Source of the DNA: Nostoc sp. ATCC 53789
GTDB taxonomy: Bacteria > Cyanobacteriota > Cyanobacteriia > Cyanobacteriales > Nostocaceae
Assembly: GCF_009873495.1 (NCBI RefSeq)
Contig: NZ_CP046704.1
Location: 273,073 to 337,072 of the forward strand
Length of the DNA stretch: 64,000 nt
Direction: 5' to 3'
The notes under the pieces were generated by a model. It was not told the origin of the DNA, did no database searches, and worked only from the letters and a program-made list of their open reading frames with translations. The translations under genes were made by a program, and so were the position numbers. Shown here piece after piece: positions 34,547 through 42,909 of the stretch (its first letter is position 1; the number at the start of each line of letters is the position of its first letter).

Positions 34547-36124
34547 GTGACAGATAATTTTGATTTTATTATTGTCGGTTCGGGTGCAGCAGGTGCAACT
34601 GTTGGCTATCGTTTGAGTGAATTTCCTGATGCCAAAATCTTAATTTTAGAAGCTGGCGGCACTCAGATGTTGGAAGCAATTGAGGTTCCCTATCGCTGGA
34701 ATGAGTTATTATTAACCGAAATTGATTGGGCTTACATGAGCGTTCCCCAGCCAGGGCTTGCTAACAGACAAATCTATTCTGCGGCTGGCAAACTTATCGG
34801 TGGAACTTCCAATATTTATCACATGATTCATACCAGAGGTAAAGCCTCTGATTTCGCTGATTGGGCTTACAATGGTTGTTCTGGTTGGTCTTTTAAAGAA
34901 GTACTTCCCTATTTTCAAAAACTAGAAAATCAGGAAGACGACACCAACCCTACTGCGGGTAGAGGTGGTCCAATTAATGTCATTGATGCCAAATACGAAG
35001 GCAACCCAACTTCACAAGCTTTCATCGATGCCTGTGTAGAACTGGGATATCCTTACGTCAAAGATTTTAATGCCGAGGATTTTGGCGTTGGTTGGCATCA
35101 TGTAGATATTAAAAACGGCAGACGCGCTGGAGTCAGAACTGCATATTTAGAACCAGCTTTAACTCGACCTAACGTAAGTTTAAGTAGCAGTTCCCAAGCT
35201 ACAAAACTGTTGATAGAAAAAAATCGTTGTGTGGGAGTCGAGTATCAGCAGGATGGAGTTTTAAAAACTGCTAGAGCCAGTCAAGAAGTGATTGTTTGTG
35301 CTGGTGCAATTCAATCGCCAAAATTATTGCTGCTTTCTGGTATCGGCAATCCAGAACAGCTCCAACAATTCAATATACCCACCGTAGTAAATCTACCAGG
35401 TGTAGGAGAAAATTTTCACGACCATCCACTAATTATCGGTCCTATGGGCATGATGTCTGAACCAGGAGCAGATCCCAAGGGTAACATGACTGAGGTTGCC
35501 TTATTTTGGAAATCTGAAGCATCAATGCTGGTTCCCGATTTAGAAATTTGTCTGGTTCATCGCGCCCCATTTGGTGAATCATTTTTCGGTAACGTGATCC
35601 AGCGTCTTCAAACTAATCAACCAATTGCGTCAGTGAGTCAGTTAGTCGATCCGAGAATCATTTTGGCACTACCTGGTTTAGTACGCCCGTTATCACGTGG
35701 GTGGGTGCGTTTGGCAAGTAGCGATCCTATGGCTAATCCTCTGATTAATGCCAATTATGGAGCAGAAAGATCGGATATTGATCGCATGGTAACTATGGTG
35801 AAAATAGCACGCGAGATTTATCAAACTAAAGCCTTTGCTAAATTGGGTTTGACAGAAATAAACCCAGGTCCAGAAGTCAACAACAAAGAAGCACTAAGAA
35901 ATTGGGTTATTAACAATATAGGTTCTTACTACCACTACGTAGGGTCTTGCAAAATGGGTATTGACCGTATGGCAGTTGTAGACTCGCAACTGAAAGTTTA
36001 CGGTGTAGAAGGATTGCGTGTAGCTGATGCTTCAGTAATGCCCTCTATACCCTCATCCAACCCCCACACATCAATCGTCATGATTGGCGAGAGAGTAGCA
36101 GATTTTATCAAACAGCAATTTTAA
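34547..36124 (+). CDS. GMC-family FAD oxidoreductase (second copy)
   Basis: 525 residues. FIIVGSGAAGATVGYRLS binds FAD; ILILEAGG, GGTSNIYHMIHTRGKASD and CAGAIQSPKLLLLSGIGNP are the GMC boxes. The C-terminal catalytic region reads SYYHYVGSCKMGID, then SSNPHTSIVMIGERVADFI, so the second catalytic position is His where the first copy has Asn (the His/Asn versus His/His variation known in GMC enzymes). The two copies are clearly diverged, suggesting different substrates or sequential oxidations. Confidence 0.88.
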   Translation: MTDNFDFIIVGSGAAGATVGYRLSEFPDAKILILEAGGTQMLEAIEVPYRWNELLLTEIDWAYMSVPQPGLANRQIYSAAGKLIGGTSNIYHMIHTRGKASDFADWAYNGCSGWSFKEVLPYFQKLENQEDDTNPTAGRGGPINVIDAKYEGNPTSQAFIDACVELGYPYVKDFNAEDFGVGWHHVDIKNGRRAGVRTAYLEPALTRPNVSLSSSSQATKLLIEKNRCVGVEYQQDGVLKTARASQEVIVCAGAIQSPKLLLLSGIGNPEQLQQFNIPTVVNLPGVGENFHDHPLIIGPMGMMSEPGADPKGNMTEVALFWKSEASMLVPDLEICLVHRAPFGESFFGNVIQRLQTNQPIASVSQLVDPRIILALPGLVRPLSRGWVRLASSDPMANPLINANYGAERSDIDRMVTMVKIAREIYQTKAFAKLGLTEINPGPEVNNKEALRNWVINNIGSYYHYVGSCKMGIDRMAVVDSQLKVYGVEGLRVADASVMPSIPSSNPHTSIVMIGERVADFIKQQF

Positions 36125-36166
36125 GAATAATTCCAACAACAAATTTTTATCAACAGAGTTAGAAAT

Positions 36167-37183
36167 ATGCCGGAACAAACAGAAATCTTCGATCTAGGGA
36201 ACTTCCAACTATCAACCGGATTCATCCTTCCAAATGCCAAATTGGCGTACAAAACCCACGGAAACTTGAACGCAGCGAAAGACAATGCAATTCTATTTCC
36301 ACATTTTTTAGGTGGTGCGCCAGAAGCTCTAGAAATCTTTATTGGCGAGAACCGTCCGTTAGATCCGCGCCAATACTTCATCATCTTACCTGGGCTGCTC
36401 GGCAACGGTGTCTCGTCCTCACCCAGCAACACAGCACCACCATTCGATAGAGGAGCCTTCCCACAAACTCATATCGCTGATGACGTAATCGCTCAACAGC
36501 GGCTCGTAACTGAGAAATTCGGAATTGACGAACTGTATTTAGTTCTCGGCTGGTCTGTAGGCGCACTTCAAACTTATGAGTGGGCAGTCCGCTTTCCCCA
36601 TATGGTCAAGCGTGCTGCTTCGATCGCAGGCGCTCCCAAGCCTTCACCTTGGACTGTTCTGTGGTTGCGTACGGCAATTGAGGAGCCGCTCTTATCCGAT
36701 CTAGCTTGGAACAACGGCTTCTACACCGATCCCCAGGCTGTGCAAGCCGGATTGCGCCGTCAAGCACACGTCATGGCCCTGACACTACCACCGCTCGGAT
36801 TCTACCGTGAAGGCGAGGAAGTCTGGCGTACTATTGGCTTTGCTTCCCTGGACGACTTTGTTTCTCGCTTCTGGGAAGCTTTTATGCTCCCCCAAGACCC
36901 CAACAATTTGATTAATCAATCGCGCAAGACTCGTGCCGCAGACCCCAGCGCTGGCAGCGATTTGTCCGCCGCACTGAGCCAAATCAAAGCACAAATGTTC
37001 GTGGTTGCTTTCACTGGTGATCGGATGTTTCCGCCTGAAGAATGCAAGCGAGATGCTGACAGGATTCCCAACGCCAAATATTGGGAAGTTAACAGCATCG
37101 GCGGTCACTTGACAACATTCGCCCTGACCGAGCAAGACAGACAGGCAATGGACGATGTTCTACGGCAAGTGCTAACAGCTTAA
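36167..37183 (+). CDS. alpha/beta hydrolase of the homoserine O-acetyltransferase (MetX)-like family
   Basis: 338 residues. GFILPNAKLAYKTHGNLNAA is the MetX-type N-terminus. The nucleophile elbow is VLGWSVGALQTYEWA (Ser near 129), an acidic residue follows in AFTGDRMFPPEE, and the catalytic His lies in SIGGHLTTFALTE (near 313). The oxyanion-loop and substrate boxes differ from true MetX (no GGSMGGMQ), so acyl transfer to homoserine is unlikely. Codon use is visibly more GC-rich than the preceding genes and stays so to about 38850, suggesting a different origin. Confidence 0.8.
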   Translation: MPEQTEIFDLGNFQLSTGFILPNAKLAYKTHGNLNAAKDNAILFPHFLGGAPEALEIFIGENRPLDPRQYFIILPGLLGNGVSSSPSNTAPPFDRGAFPQTHIADDVIAQQRLVTEKFGIDELYLVLGWSVGALQTYEWAVRFPHMVKRAASIAGAPKPSPWTVLWLRTAIEEPLLSDLAWNNGFYTDPQAVQAGLRRQAHVMALTLPPLGFYREGEEVWRTIGFASLDDFVSRFWEAFMLPQDPNNLINQSRKTRAADPSAGSDLSAALSQIKAQMFVVAFTGDRMFPPEECKRDADRIPNAKYWEVNSIGGHLTTFALTEQDRQAMDDVLRQVLTA

Positions 37184-37212
37184 CTTCTTTACTATTTCCA
37201 TAGGAGACAATA

Positions 37213-38091
37213 ATGTATATCGGTCGAGATTGGTCAATTGAGCATAACCAGCGGGCAAAAGTCAAAAACGCCGAACTCAGATACGCAGTGTTGGGCAATG
37301 GCGAACCCGTACTGTGCATTCATGGCACGAATATTGCTGACAGCCTGATTACACCGCTACAGTTTTGTCCCCAGCTTTTTGAAAAGTACAAATTTATTAG
37401 TTACTACAGATCTGGCTACAATGGCAGCACTCTAGAGAAAGATAGTTTGAGCATTGAGGAAGGTGTAGAACATTCCAAACAACTGCTGGAGCATCTAGGG
37501 ATTGAGAAAGCCCATATTCTGGCTTTTTCGTTTGGTGGCGTAATCGGCTTCCAATTCATGCTTTCCTATCCTGAAATGGTGCATTCTGCCATTCTGCTCG
37601 AACCATATCTGCCTAGAGAATCTCCAGAGGCGGTTGAGGCTAACGTGAATGCTTTCAATCGAGCGATGGATCTGTTTAAAGCTGGCGATCGCCTGGGTGC
37701 TGCTCAACGTTACATGGTGGATGTCTGCGGACTCAGTTTCTTGAGCGCTGTCGATATGACAAATCCACTCGATGTGTGGAATAGAGTTGCTGTTGATGCC
37801 AATATAGCTTTCACCGTAGATTTTCCGGCAATTTCTAATTGGGGATTCAGAATGTCAGAGGCAGATCGGCTAGTAGAGAAAAAACCGACTATGCCAGTCT
37901 TAGCTGTGATGGGGCTAGACAGTGAAGCCGCAATGCCTGGTTTTCGAGAGACTCAGGAGTTTCTCATGAACTGGCTGCCGCAAGCCGAACGGTGCGGCAT
38001 CATGAATGCCACTCACGGTATGCAAAGCATGAATCCCATAGAAGTCGGACAAGCGGCACTGGCTTTTCTGCAAAAGCACCCAATGGTTTAA
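37213..38091 (+). CDS. alpha/beta-fold hydrolase
   Basis: 292 residues, SD AGGAGA before ATG. Fold landmarks: VLCIHGTNIADSLITPLQF (HG oxyanion motif), the nucleophile elbow ILAFSFGGVIGFQFM (Ser near 107), LAVMGLDSEAAMPG, and the catalytic His in MNATHGMQSMNP (near 268). It belongs to the general esterase/haloalkane-dehalogenase-like class. It sits in the GC-richer block with the MetX-like and SnoaL-like genes, with gaps of 26-30 bases, so the three were probably acquired together. Confidence 0.82.
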   Translation: MYIGRDWSIEHNQRAKVKNAELRYAVLGNGEPVLCIHGTNIADSLITPLQFCPQLFEKYKFISYYRSGYNGSTLEKDSLSIEEGVEHSKQLLEHLGIEKAHILAFSFGGVIGFQFMLSYPEMVHSAILLEPYLPRESPEAVEANVNAFNRAMDLFKAGDRLGAAQRYMVDVCGLSFLSAVDMTNPLDVWNRVAVDANIAFTVDFPAISNWGFRMSEADRLVEKKPTMPVLAVMGLDSEAAMPGFRETQEFLMNWLPQAERCGIMNATHGMQSMNPIEVGQAALAFLQKHPMV

Positions 38092-38117
38092 GCCGACACG
38101 ACAGGAGAAGTATTCGT

Positions 38118-38543
38118 ATGTCTTTACTCGCACAGGCAAAGCAGTTCTTCACGGCACTCAACGCACACGAGCTAGATGAGGTAGTTGCCGCGATCGCTCC
38201 GTCAGCCAACATCCACACGCCCATAGGGTCGTTTACTGGAGGCGAAGCCTACCGAGAGTGGATGTTAATGCACTTCCGTGCGATACCGGACTTCACCCAC
38301 GAAATTCGTGGTATGGCAGTGGAGTCAGATCGGACGCTTGCCTTCGAGCTGCACGCTACTGGAACCATGACTGGTCCGCTAGCTATGCCCAGTGGCGACT
38401 TGCCCCCTACTGGCAGAAGCATCGATATCTCAGCATCTGATTTCTGGCGATTTGAGGACGGGCTAATTGTCGAGTACCACCTCTACTTCGATCGGTTCGA
38501 CTTCTTCGGGCAGCTCGGACTCACTCCACCAGCTGAAGATTGA
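38118..38543 (+). CDS. SnoaL-like / NTF2-fold protein
   Basis: The ATG at 38118 follows AGGAGA, preferred to an open frame starting inside the previous gene; 141 residues. The cone fold shows AKQFFTALNAHELDEVVAAI, GGEAYREWMLMHFRAIPDF, FELHATGTMTGPL and SASDFWRFEDGLIVEYHLYF, all typical of SnoaL polyketide cyclase / ester cyclase proteins. Such proteins bind small hydrophobic intermediates. In this cluster it may process a product of the GMC or hydrolase enzymes, which is inference. Confidence 0.82.
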   Translation: MSLLAQAKQFFTALNAHELDEVVAAIAPSANIHTPIGSFTGGEAYREWMLMHFRAIPDFTHEIRGMAVESDRTLAFELHATGTMTGPLAMPSGDLPPTGRSIDISASDFWRFEDGLIVEYHLYFDRFDFFGQLGLTPPAED

Positions 38544-38595
38544 TTGATGCTACATTACGTTGTGTCCTTTTGTTATCACTTCTTAAAGCAAAGTT

Positions 38596-38853
38596 ATGCA
38601 AACATGCACTCTCGGTAAGAACAGTCCAAACGTCTCTGCTCTCAGTTCAGGACTGATGGGGATGTCGGACTTTTACAGTCTCGCGATCGCCGAAATGGTC
38701 GAGGCAGCGGGCTATGTCTGCCATATCGGATTTTCGGAAGCAGGAACCGAAGCCCAACGTGTTCACCCGATTGGCTGGCTCCAAATCGAATATTCGCTTG
38801 ATCGCTACGATGCTGGGCAAATGCCTGCACTCGACAGCGAAAGAAAAACATAA
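38596..38853 (+). pseudogene. aldo/keto reductase remnant with internal deletion
   Basis: MQTCTLGKNSPNVSALSSGL, then MGMSDFYS, is the N-terminal strand and tyrosine loop of aldo/keto reductases (usual form MQKRTLGxxxxxVSALGLGCMGMSxFYG). It then jumps to AIAEMVEAAGYVCHIGFSEA and VHPIGWLQIEYSL, boxes found about 120-160 residues further on in intact enzymes. The catalytic Asp/Lys/His segment is therefore missing, and the C-terminal half is absent. The 85-codon frame is most likely a deletion relic. Confidence 0.75.
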
Positions 38854-38880
38854 GAGCATTATCACTCAAAGGATTTTACT

Positions 38881-41403
38881 ATGCCTACAATTCCTGTTCA
38901 GTTTAACTATATTACAGGTATTAAAAGAGCAATTTTTACCAACCCCCGCTTAATTGGTAGTTGGGATGAAAACGGACGCTACTCTCAACAGTGGACTTCT
39001 ATACCGATGCAGCAAATCATTGGTGAAGATGGCTGTCCCTGTTTCCAAGCGACGGTTGAACTTGATGATTCACAAATTGGTTGGTTATTTCGCTGGGGTG
39101 TGATGCTAAATAGTCCAGCAGGTAGTAATTTGTGGGGAATCACAACGGGGATTAACCACAATTCCAGTGATCGCTACCTTAGTTTTACTCTACAATCTCC
39201 TAACAACGATCAGCCTCAGCGAGAAGCATATTATCTAGTTTATAGTCGTAGGCTAGGCGCACAACAATATCATCTTCCTGGTCAATCTCAGCCTGGGTTA
39301 CGGTTTGCTGTCTGGGCACCAAATGCCCGGAATGTGGAAGTTGTGTTTGGTAACCGCAGTAGTGGCTATATTGCAGATGATGCTTTTCGAGATGATCCTG
39401 ATTTTGGTATGGATCCCAACCTGGGGCCATTTCCTCTGTTGAGGACAGAGGAGGGGATTTGGCAAACAGATGTCACAGTATCACCAGAACTTGCTGATTT
39501 CTCCCGCTTTGATCATATTCCTTATATGTTTAGGATTATCAATGAAGGGGGACGGGTAGCTTATCGCACTGATTTATATTCTCGCTGTCAAATTGGTAAA
39601 GGCAACATAAATCCTGATGGTAAACCTTTTTCTAATAGATATAGAGATACACAGGAAAGACCTTTTTCAGGAAATTATCAAGATTTGGATGGTACTAAAA
39701 GCTGCTCTGTAGTCGTAAATCCTGATACAGTGACTACACATTTTCAAGAACCAGTCTGGCCAGAGCTGGAATTCATACCAGAAGAGGAGTTCTGGAGTAA
39801 TGAGTTTTCACTGGAACGCCCTGTTCCCCAGCGTATCGAGGACCTAGTAATCTACGAACTCCACGTAGGGGCTTTAGGGTATGGTCAAAACAGACCAGGA
39901 AATTTTGAGGATGCGATCGCTTTACTACCCTACTTAGTAGAATTGGGGGTTAACGCTGTTGAACTCTTACCGATGTCAGAATTTCGAGACGAAGTAAATT
40001 GGGGCTATGAAACATCTCATTACTTCGCTCTGGAATACAGTGCTGGTGGTAGAGATCAACTGAAGCATTTTATTAGGGAGTGCCATCGTTATGGGATTGC
40101 AGTGATTTTAGATGTGGTGTACAACCACTTCAATCCGAATGGAGAACGGGCTGAATGGGCATACGACTCGGATATTCCCGAACATAATATCTATTACTGG
40201 TATGAAGGTAACTCTAGCGATTATTTCTACCCAGACGGCAGAAGTTTCCCAGAAGGCGGCTATCTTGATAATTGGTCTACAGGTTTCGCACCTCGATTTT
40301 ATGAAGAGATGGTGCGGAAAATGTTCATTAGCAGTGCAGTAACTTTGATGGAGGAATTTCATGTAGATGGGTTTCGGGTTGATCAAACGACTTCGATGCA
40401 TTCTTACAACCAATTGCACGCTGATGGTAGACCTGTGGATAATGCCAATATTTTTGGTGCTAAGTTCCTCAGAGAATGGACTCGGACAATGAAGCTAATC
40501 CAATCAAATGCCATTCTCATAGCAGAGGATCATTCTGATTGGGAGCTAGTTACTGAATCACCTGATGTTGGTGGTTTGGGCTTTGATGCAGCTTGGTATG
40601 CCAACTTCTATCACCATTTGATTGGTGATGCTAGACAAGGAACGGAATATGCCAAATTAATTCCTACTGCTGGATATGGTACAGATGAACCCCTAGCGAT
40701 GGATAAATTTGCTGGGGCCTTGGGATGGTCTGGGCATAACAAAGTTGTTTATCATGAATCTCATGATGAAGCAGGTAATGCTTATTCTGAAGAAGGAGGC
40801 CATAGAGTTGAATCTCGGCGCACGATTGTAGCGGCTGTCAACTCCGCACCATTGATTGGGGAAACCCGGAGGTATGGCGAAGCACGTTGCCGTTTTGCTG
40901 TTGGTGTGTCTATTTTGTCGGCTGGTACGCCAATGTTTTTGATGGGTGAGGAAATTGGCGTACAAAAACCTTACAGATACAGCGATTTTATAAATAACCG
41001 TGAGAATTTGTTAAGCGATCGCCAAACTCATGGTCAGAAATTATTCCGATTTTACCAAGACCTGATTCAGCTGCGCCGCAAGCATTCTGGATTGCGATCA
41101 CACTTGATTGATATTCTCTATGTTCACAATGCCAACCGAGTTATTGCTTTCAGACGTTGGGATGTAACTGAAGAATTTTTAGTTGTAGCTAGTTTGAATA
41201 ATCAGCCCTTCTCCTCAAGTTACACCATAAACAATTCCCGAATCGGAGATGGTCAGTGGCGCGAGATATTTAATAGTGATGCTTCACTTTACGGAGGAGA
41301 TAGTATAGGTAACTTTGGATTTAATATATCTGCAACTAACGGATATATTAATCCCATAGTTCCAGCAAACGGATTTGTTGTTTTCCAACGGCAAAGGACA
41401 TAA
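38881..41403 (+). CDS. GH13 family alpha-glucan-active enzyme (branching/maltooligosyl-type)
   Basis: 840 residues. N-terminal beta domains (residues 1-300) include a CBM48-like segment RFAVWAPNARNVEVVFGNRS. The (beta/alpha)8 barrel contains the four GH13 regions: DVVYNHF (near 416), GFRVDQTTSM (nucleophile Asp near 500), AILIAEDHSDWE (acid/base Glu near 547) and VVYHESHDEAGN (near 625). The architecture with CBM48 and SHDE rather than NHD resembles branching enzymes and trehalohydrolase-like GH13 members. It is longer than usual because of the N-terminal extension. It acts on alpha-glucans, probably glycogen-derived. Confidence 0.88.
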   Translation: MPTIPVQFNYITGIKRAIFTNPRLIGSWDENGRYSQQWTSIPMQQIIGEDGCPCFQATVELDDSQIGWLFRWGVMLNSPAGSNLWGITTGINHNSSDRYLSFTLQSPNNDQPQREAYYLVYSRRLGAQQYHLPGQSQPGLRFAVWAPNARNVEVVFGNRSSGYIADDAFRDDPDFGMDPNLGPFPLLRTEEGIWQTDVTVSPELADFSRFDHIPYMFRIINEGGRVAYRTDLYSRCQIGKGNINPDGKPFSNRYRDTQERPFSGNYQDLDGTKSCSVVVNPDTVTTHFQEPVWPELEFIPEEEFWSNEFSLERPVPQRIEDLVIYELHVGALGYGQNRPGNFEDAIALLPYLVELGVNAVELLPMSEFRDEVNWGYETSHYFALEYSAGGRDQLKHFIRECHRYGIAVILDVVYNHFNPNGERAEWAYDSDIPEHNIYYWYEGNSSDYFYPDGRSFPEGGYLDNWSTGFAPRFYEEMVRKMFISSAVTLMEEFHVDGFRVDQTTSMHSYNQLHADGRPVDNANIFGAKFLREWTRTMKLIQSNAILIAEDHSDWELVTESPDVGGLGFDAAWYANFYHHLIGDARQGTEYAKLIPTAGYGTDEPLAMDKFAGALGWSGHNKVVYHESHDEAGNAYSEEGGHRVESRRTIVAAVNSAPLIGETRRYGEARCRFAVGVSILSAGTPMFLMGEEIGVQKPYRYSDFINNRENLLSDRQTHGQKLFRFYQDLIQLRRKHSGLRSHLIDILYVHNANRVIAFRRWDVTEEFLVVASLNNQPFSSSYTINNSRIGDGQWREIFNSDASLYGGDSIGNFGFNISATNGYINPIVPANGFVVFQRQRT

Positions 41404-41478
41404 TACTGTTTCTCTGGAAGCTAGCTACAGATGACTAGCAGGGAAAGTATCAGAAATCATTTGTAGTTTTAATTGAGA

Positions 41479-41610
41479 GAATTGGTAATACCAATTCAAA
41501 ATTCAAAATAGCCTACGGGAAGCAAGCTACAAAATTCAAAATTAAGAAAGCCAGATGCCATCTTGGTTTTAGAGTTTGCATCTGTTGCTAAATTTTGGAG
41601 AATTGGTATA
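41479..41610. repeat. intergenic palindrome and AATTCAAAATT-type repeat
   Basis: GAATTGGTAATACCAATTC (41479-41497) is an almost perfect palindrome. It is followed by AATTCAAAATTCAAAATA and, after about 30 bases, another CAAAATTCAAAATTAAG. GAATTGGTATA recurs at 41600. Such interspersed repeats are common in Nostoc genomes. The whole gap 41404-41698 holds nothing else recognisable. Confidence 0.55.
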
Positions 41611-41698
41611 GCTGTGAAGGTTTGTTTTTTGACTTTTAGCCAAAGAAAATACTAATTTCTTTGGCTGCCACTTCATATAATTTTTTTGCAGATGTAAT

Positions 41699-42595
41699 AT
41701 GTATCAGATTGTGCAAGATAAACTCCACAACGTTTTAAACGCACGGGCCCGCTTGGGCGAAGGCCCAATCTGGGATGATAATGACAAATTACTTTACTGG
41801 GTCGATATCTATAATCATCGGGTGCATCAGTTCCATCCTGCTAGTGGAAAAAATGTGTTTTTTGATGTAGGCGATGTAGTCGGAGCGATCGCTAAAGCAG
41901 GTAAAAATCAATTGATTATAGCGCAACGCCATCGTTTAGCATTCCTCGATACTGAGACAGGTATAGTCACCCCAATTGTTGAGATTGAAACAGATTTGCC
42001 AGATAACCGTTTTAATGATGCTAAATGCGATCCTCAAGGTCGTTTTTGGTTTGGCTCAATGTCTTCCTCAGGAAAGGCTCAGTCTAGCCTTTATCGCTAT
42101 GACTTTGATGGTTCATTACATGTGATGGAAACAGGACTGACTGTTTCCAATGGTTTAGGGTGGAGTCCCAATCACGAAACATTTTACTTGACAGATTCTC
42201 CCCAGCAAAAAATATATGCTTACGACTTTGATACAGCCACAGGTAATATTAGCAACCGCCGTATTTTTGTTGATTTAACTGGTGAGTCTTTCTTTCCCGA
42301 TGGTTTGACCATAGATAGTCAAGGATATATCTGGTCAGCAATGTGGAATGGATGGTGTGTGATTCGCTTCAGCCCAGAGGGTAAAGAGATTTTCCGGTTA
42401 CAGCTATCAGTACCACTTGTGACTAGTTGCACCTTCGGAGGCGAGGATTTACAGACACTTTATATCACCACTGCCTCTATTGGCCTTAAGCAAGAAGACA
42501 TCGAAAAAAGTTTTGACTCCGGTGATTTATTTGCCTTTGATACTGATGTTACTGGATTACTAACGTATGATTTTAACTTATCTAGAAAGGTATAA
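41699..42595 (+). CDS. SMP-30/gluconolactonase-family protein
   Basis: 298 residues, six-bladed beta-propeller. Metal-binding and family boxes: ARLGEGPIWDDNDKLLYWVD (Glu ligand), PDNRFNDAKCDPQGRFWFGS (Asn ligand), TVSNGLGWSPNHETFYLTDS, and FPDGLTIDSQGYIWSAMWNG (Asp ligand). All expected ligands are present. Family members hydrolyse aldonolactones, so this could act downstream of a sugar oxidase such as a GMC enzyme, consistent with the AGE and GH13 genes in the same cluster. The repeat-containing 295-base gap before it leaves open whether it belongs to the same transcript. Confidence 0.9.
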   Translation: MYQIVQDKLHNVLNARARLGEGPIWDDNDKLLYWVDIYNHRVHQFHPASGKNVFFDVGDVVGAIAKAGKNQLIIAQRHRLAFLDTETGIVTPIVEIETDLPDNRFNDAKCDPQGRFWFGSMSSSGKAQSSLYRYDFDGSLHVMETGLTVSNGLGWSPNHETFYLTDSPQQKIYAYDFDTATGNISNRRIFVDLTGESFFPDGLTIDSQGYIWSAMWNGWCVIRFSPEGKEIFRLQLSVPLVTSCTFGGEDLQTLYITTASIGLKQEDIEKSFDSGDLFAFDTDVTGLLTYDFNLSRKV

Positions 42596-42909
42596 ACAAG
42601 TTTATTGGTGATCGCATTAGCGAAAAACAAAAACTCGCTTGAAACTCAATACCTTCGTCAAAAAAATAGTATGAAGAGATAGGGATGATGTAATAGAGTT
42701 ATTGTCTTTCACAACGACAACTCAGAAGTTACAACTTGCCCCTGTTCGACATCTTAGCACTGTTACAATGTCTGCTATCGAAGATTAGCGTGACTATGAT
42801 TGCATCATTTTAGCCGTATCAGTCCACTACATATACTTAAATTAGATCGGATTGCTATAGAAACTCATATGTAAATAATTCTGTGTGATTACTTATTATC
42901 CGAAACGGA
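42596..42909. other. gene-free stretch with a short dispersed repeat end
   Basis: Convergent gap of about 310 bases. ATCGGATTGCTATAG near 42846 is the complement of CTATAGCAATCCGAT near 59358, a 15-base motif at the edges of interspersed repeats in this window. No gene is seen. Confidence 0.5.

Noticed and set aside
37992..38117. Longer N-terminal extension of the SnoaL-like protein
   Set aside because: The extension overlaps the upstream hydrolase gene; the ATG at 38118 has a good ribosome-binding site and starts the domain.
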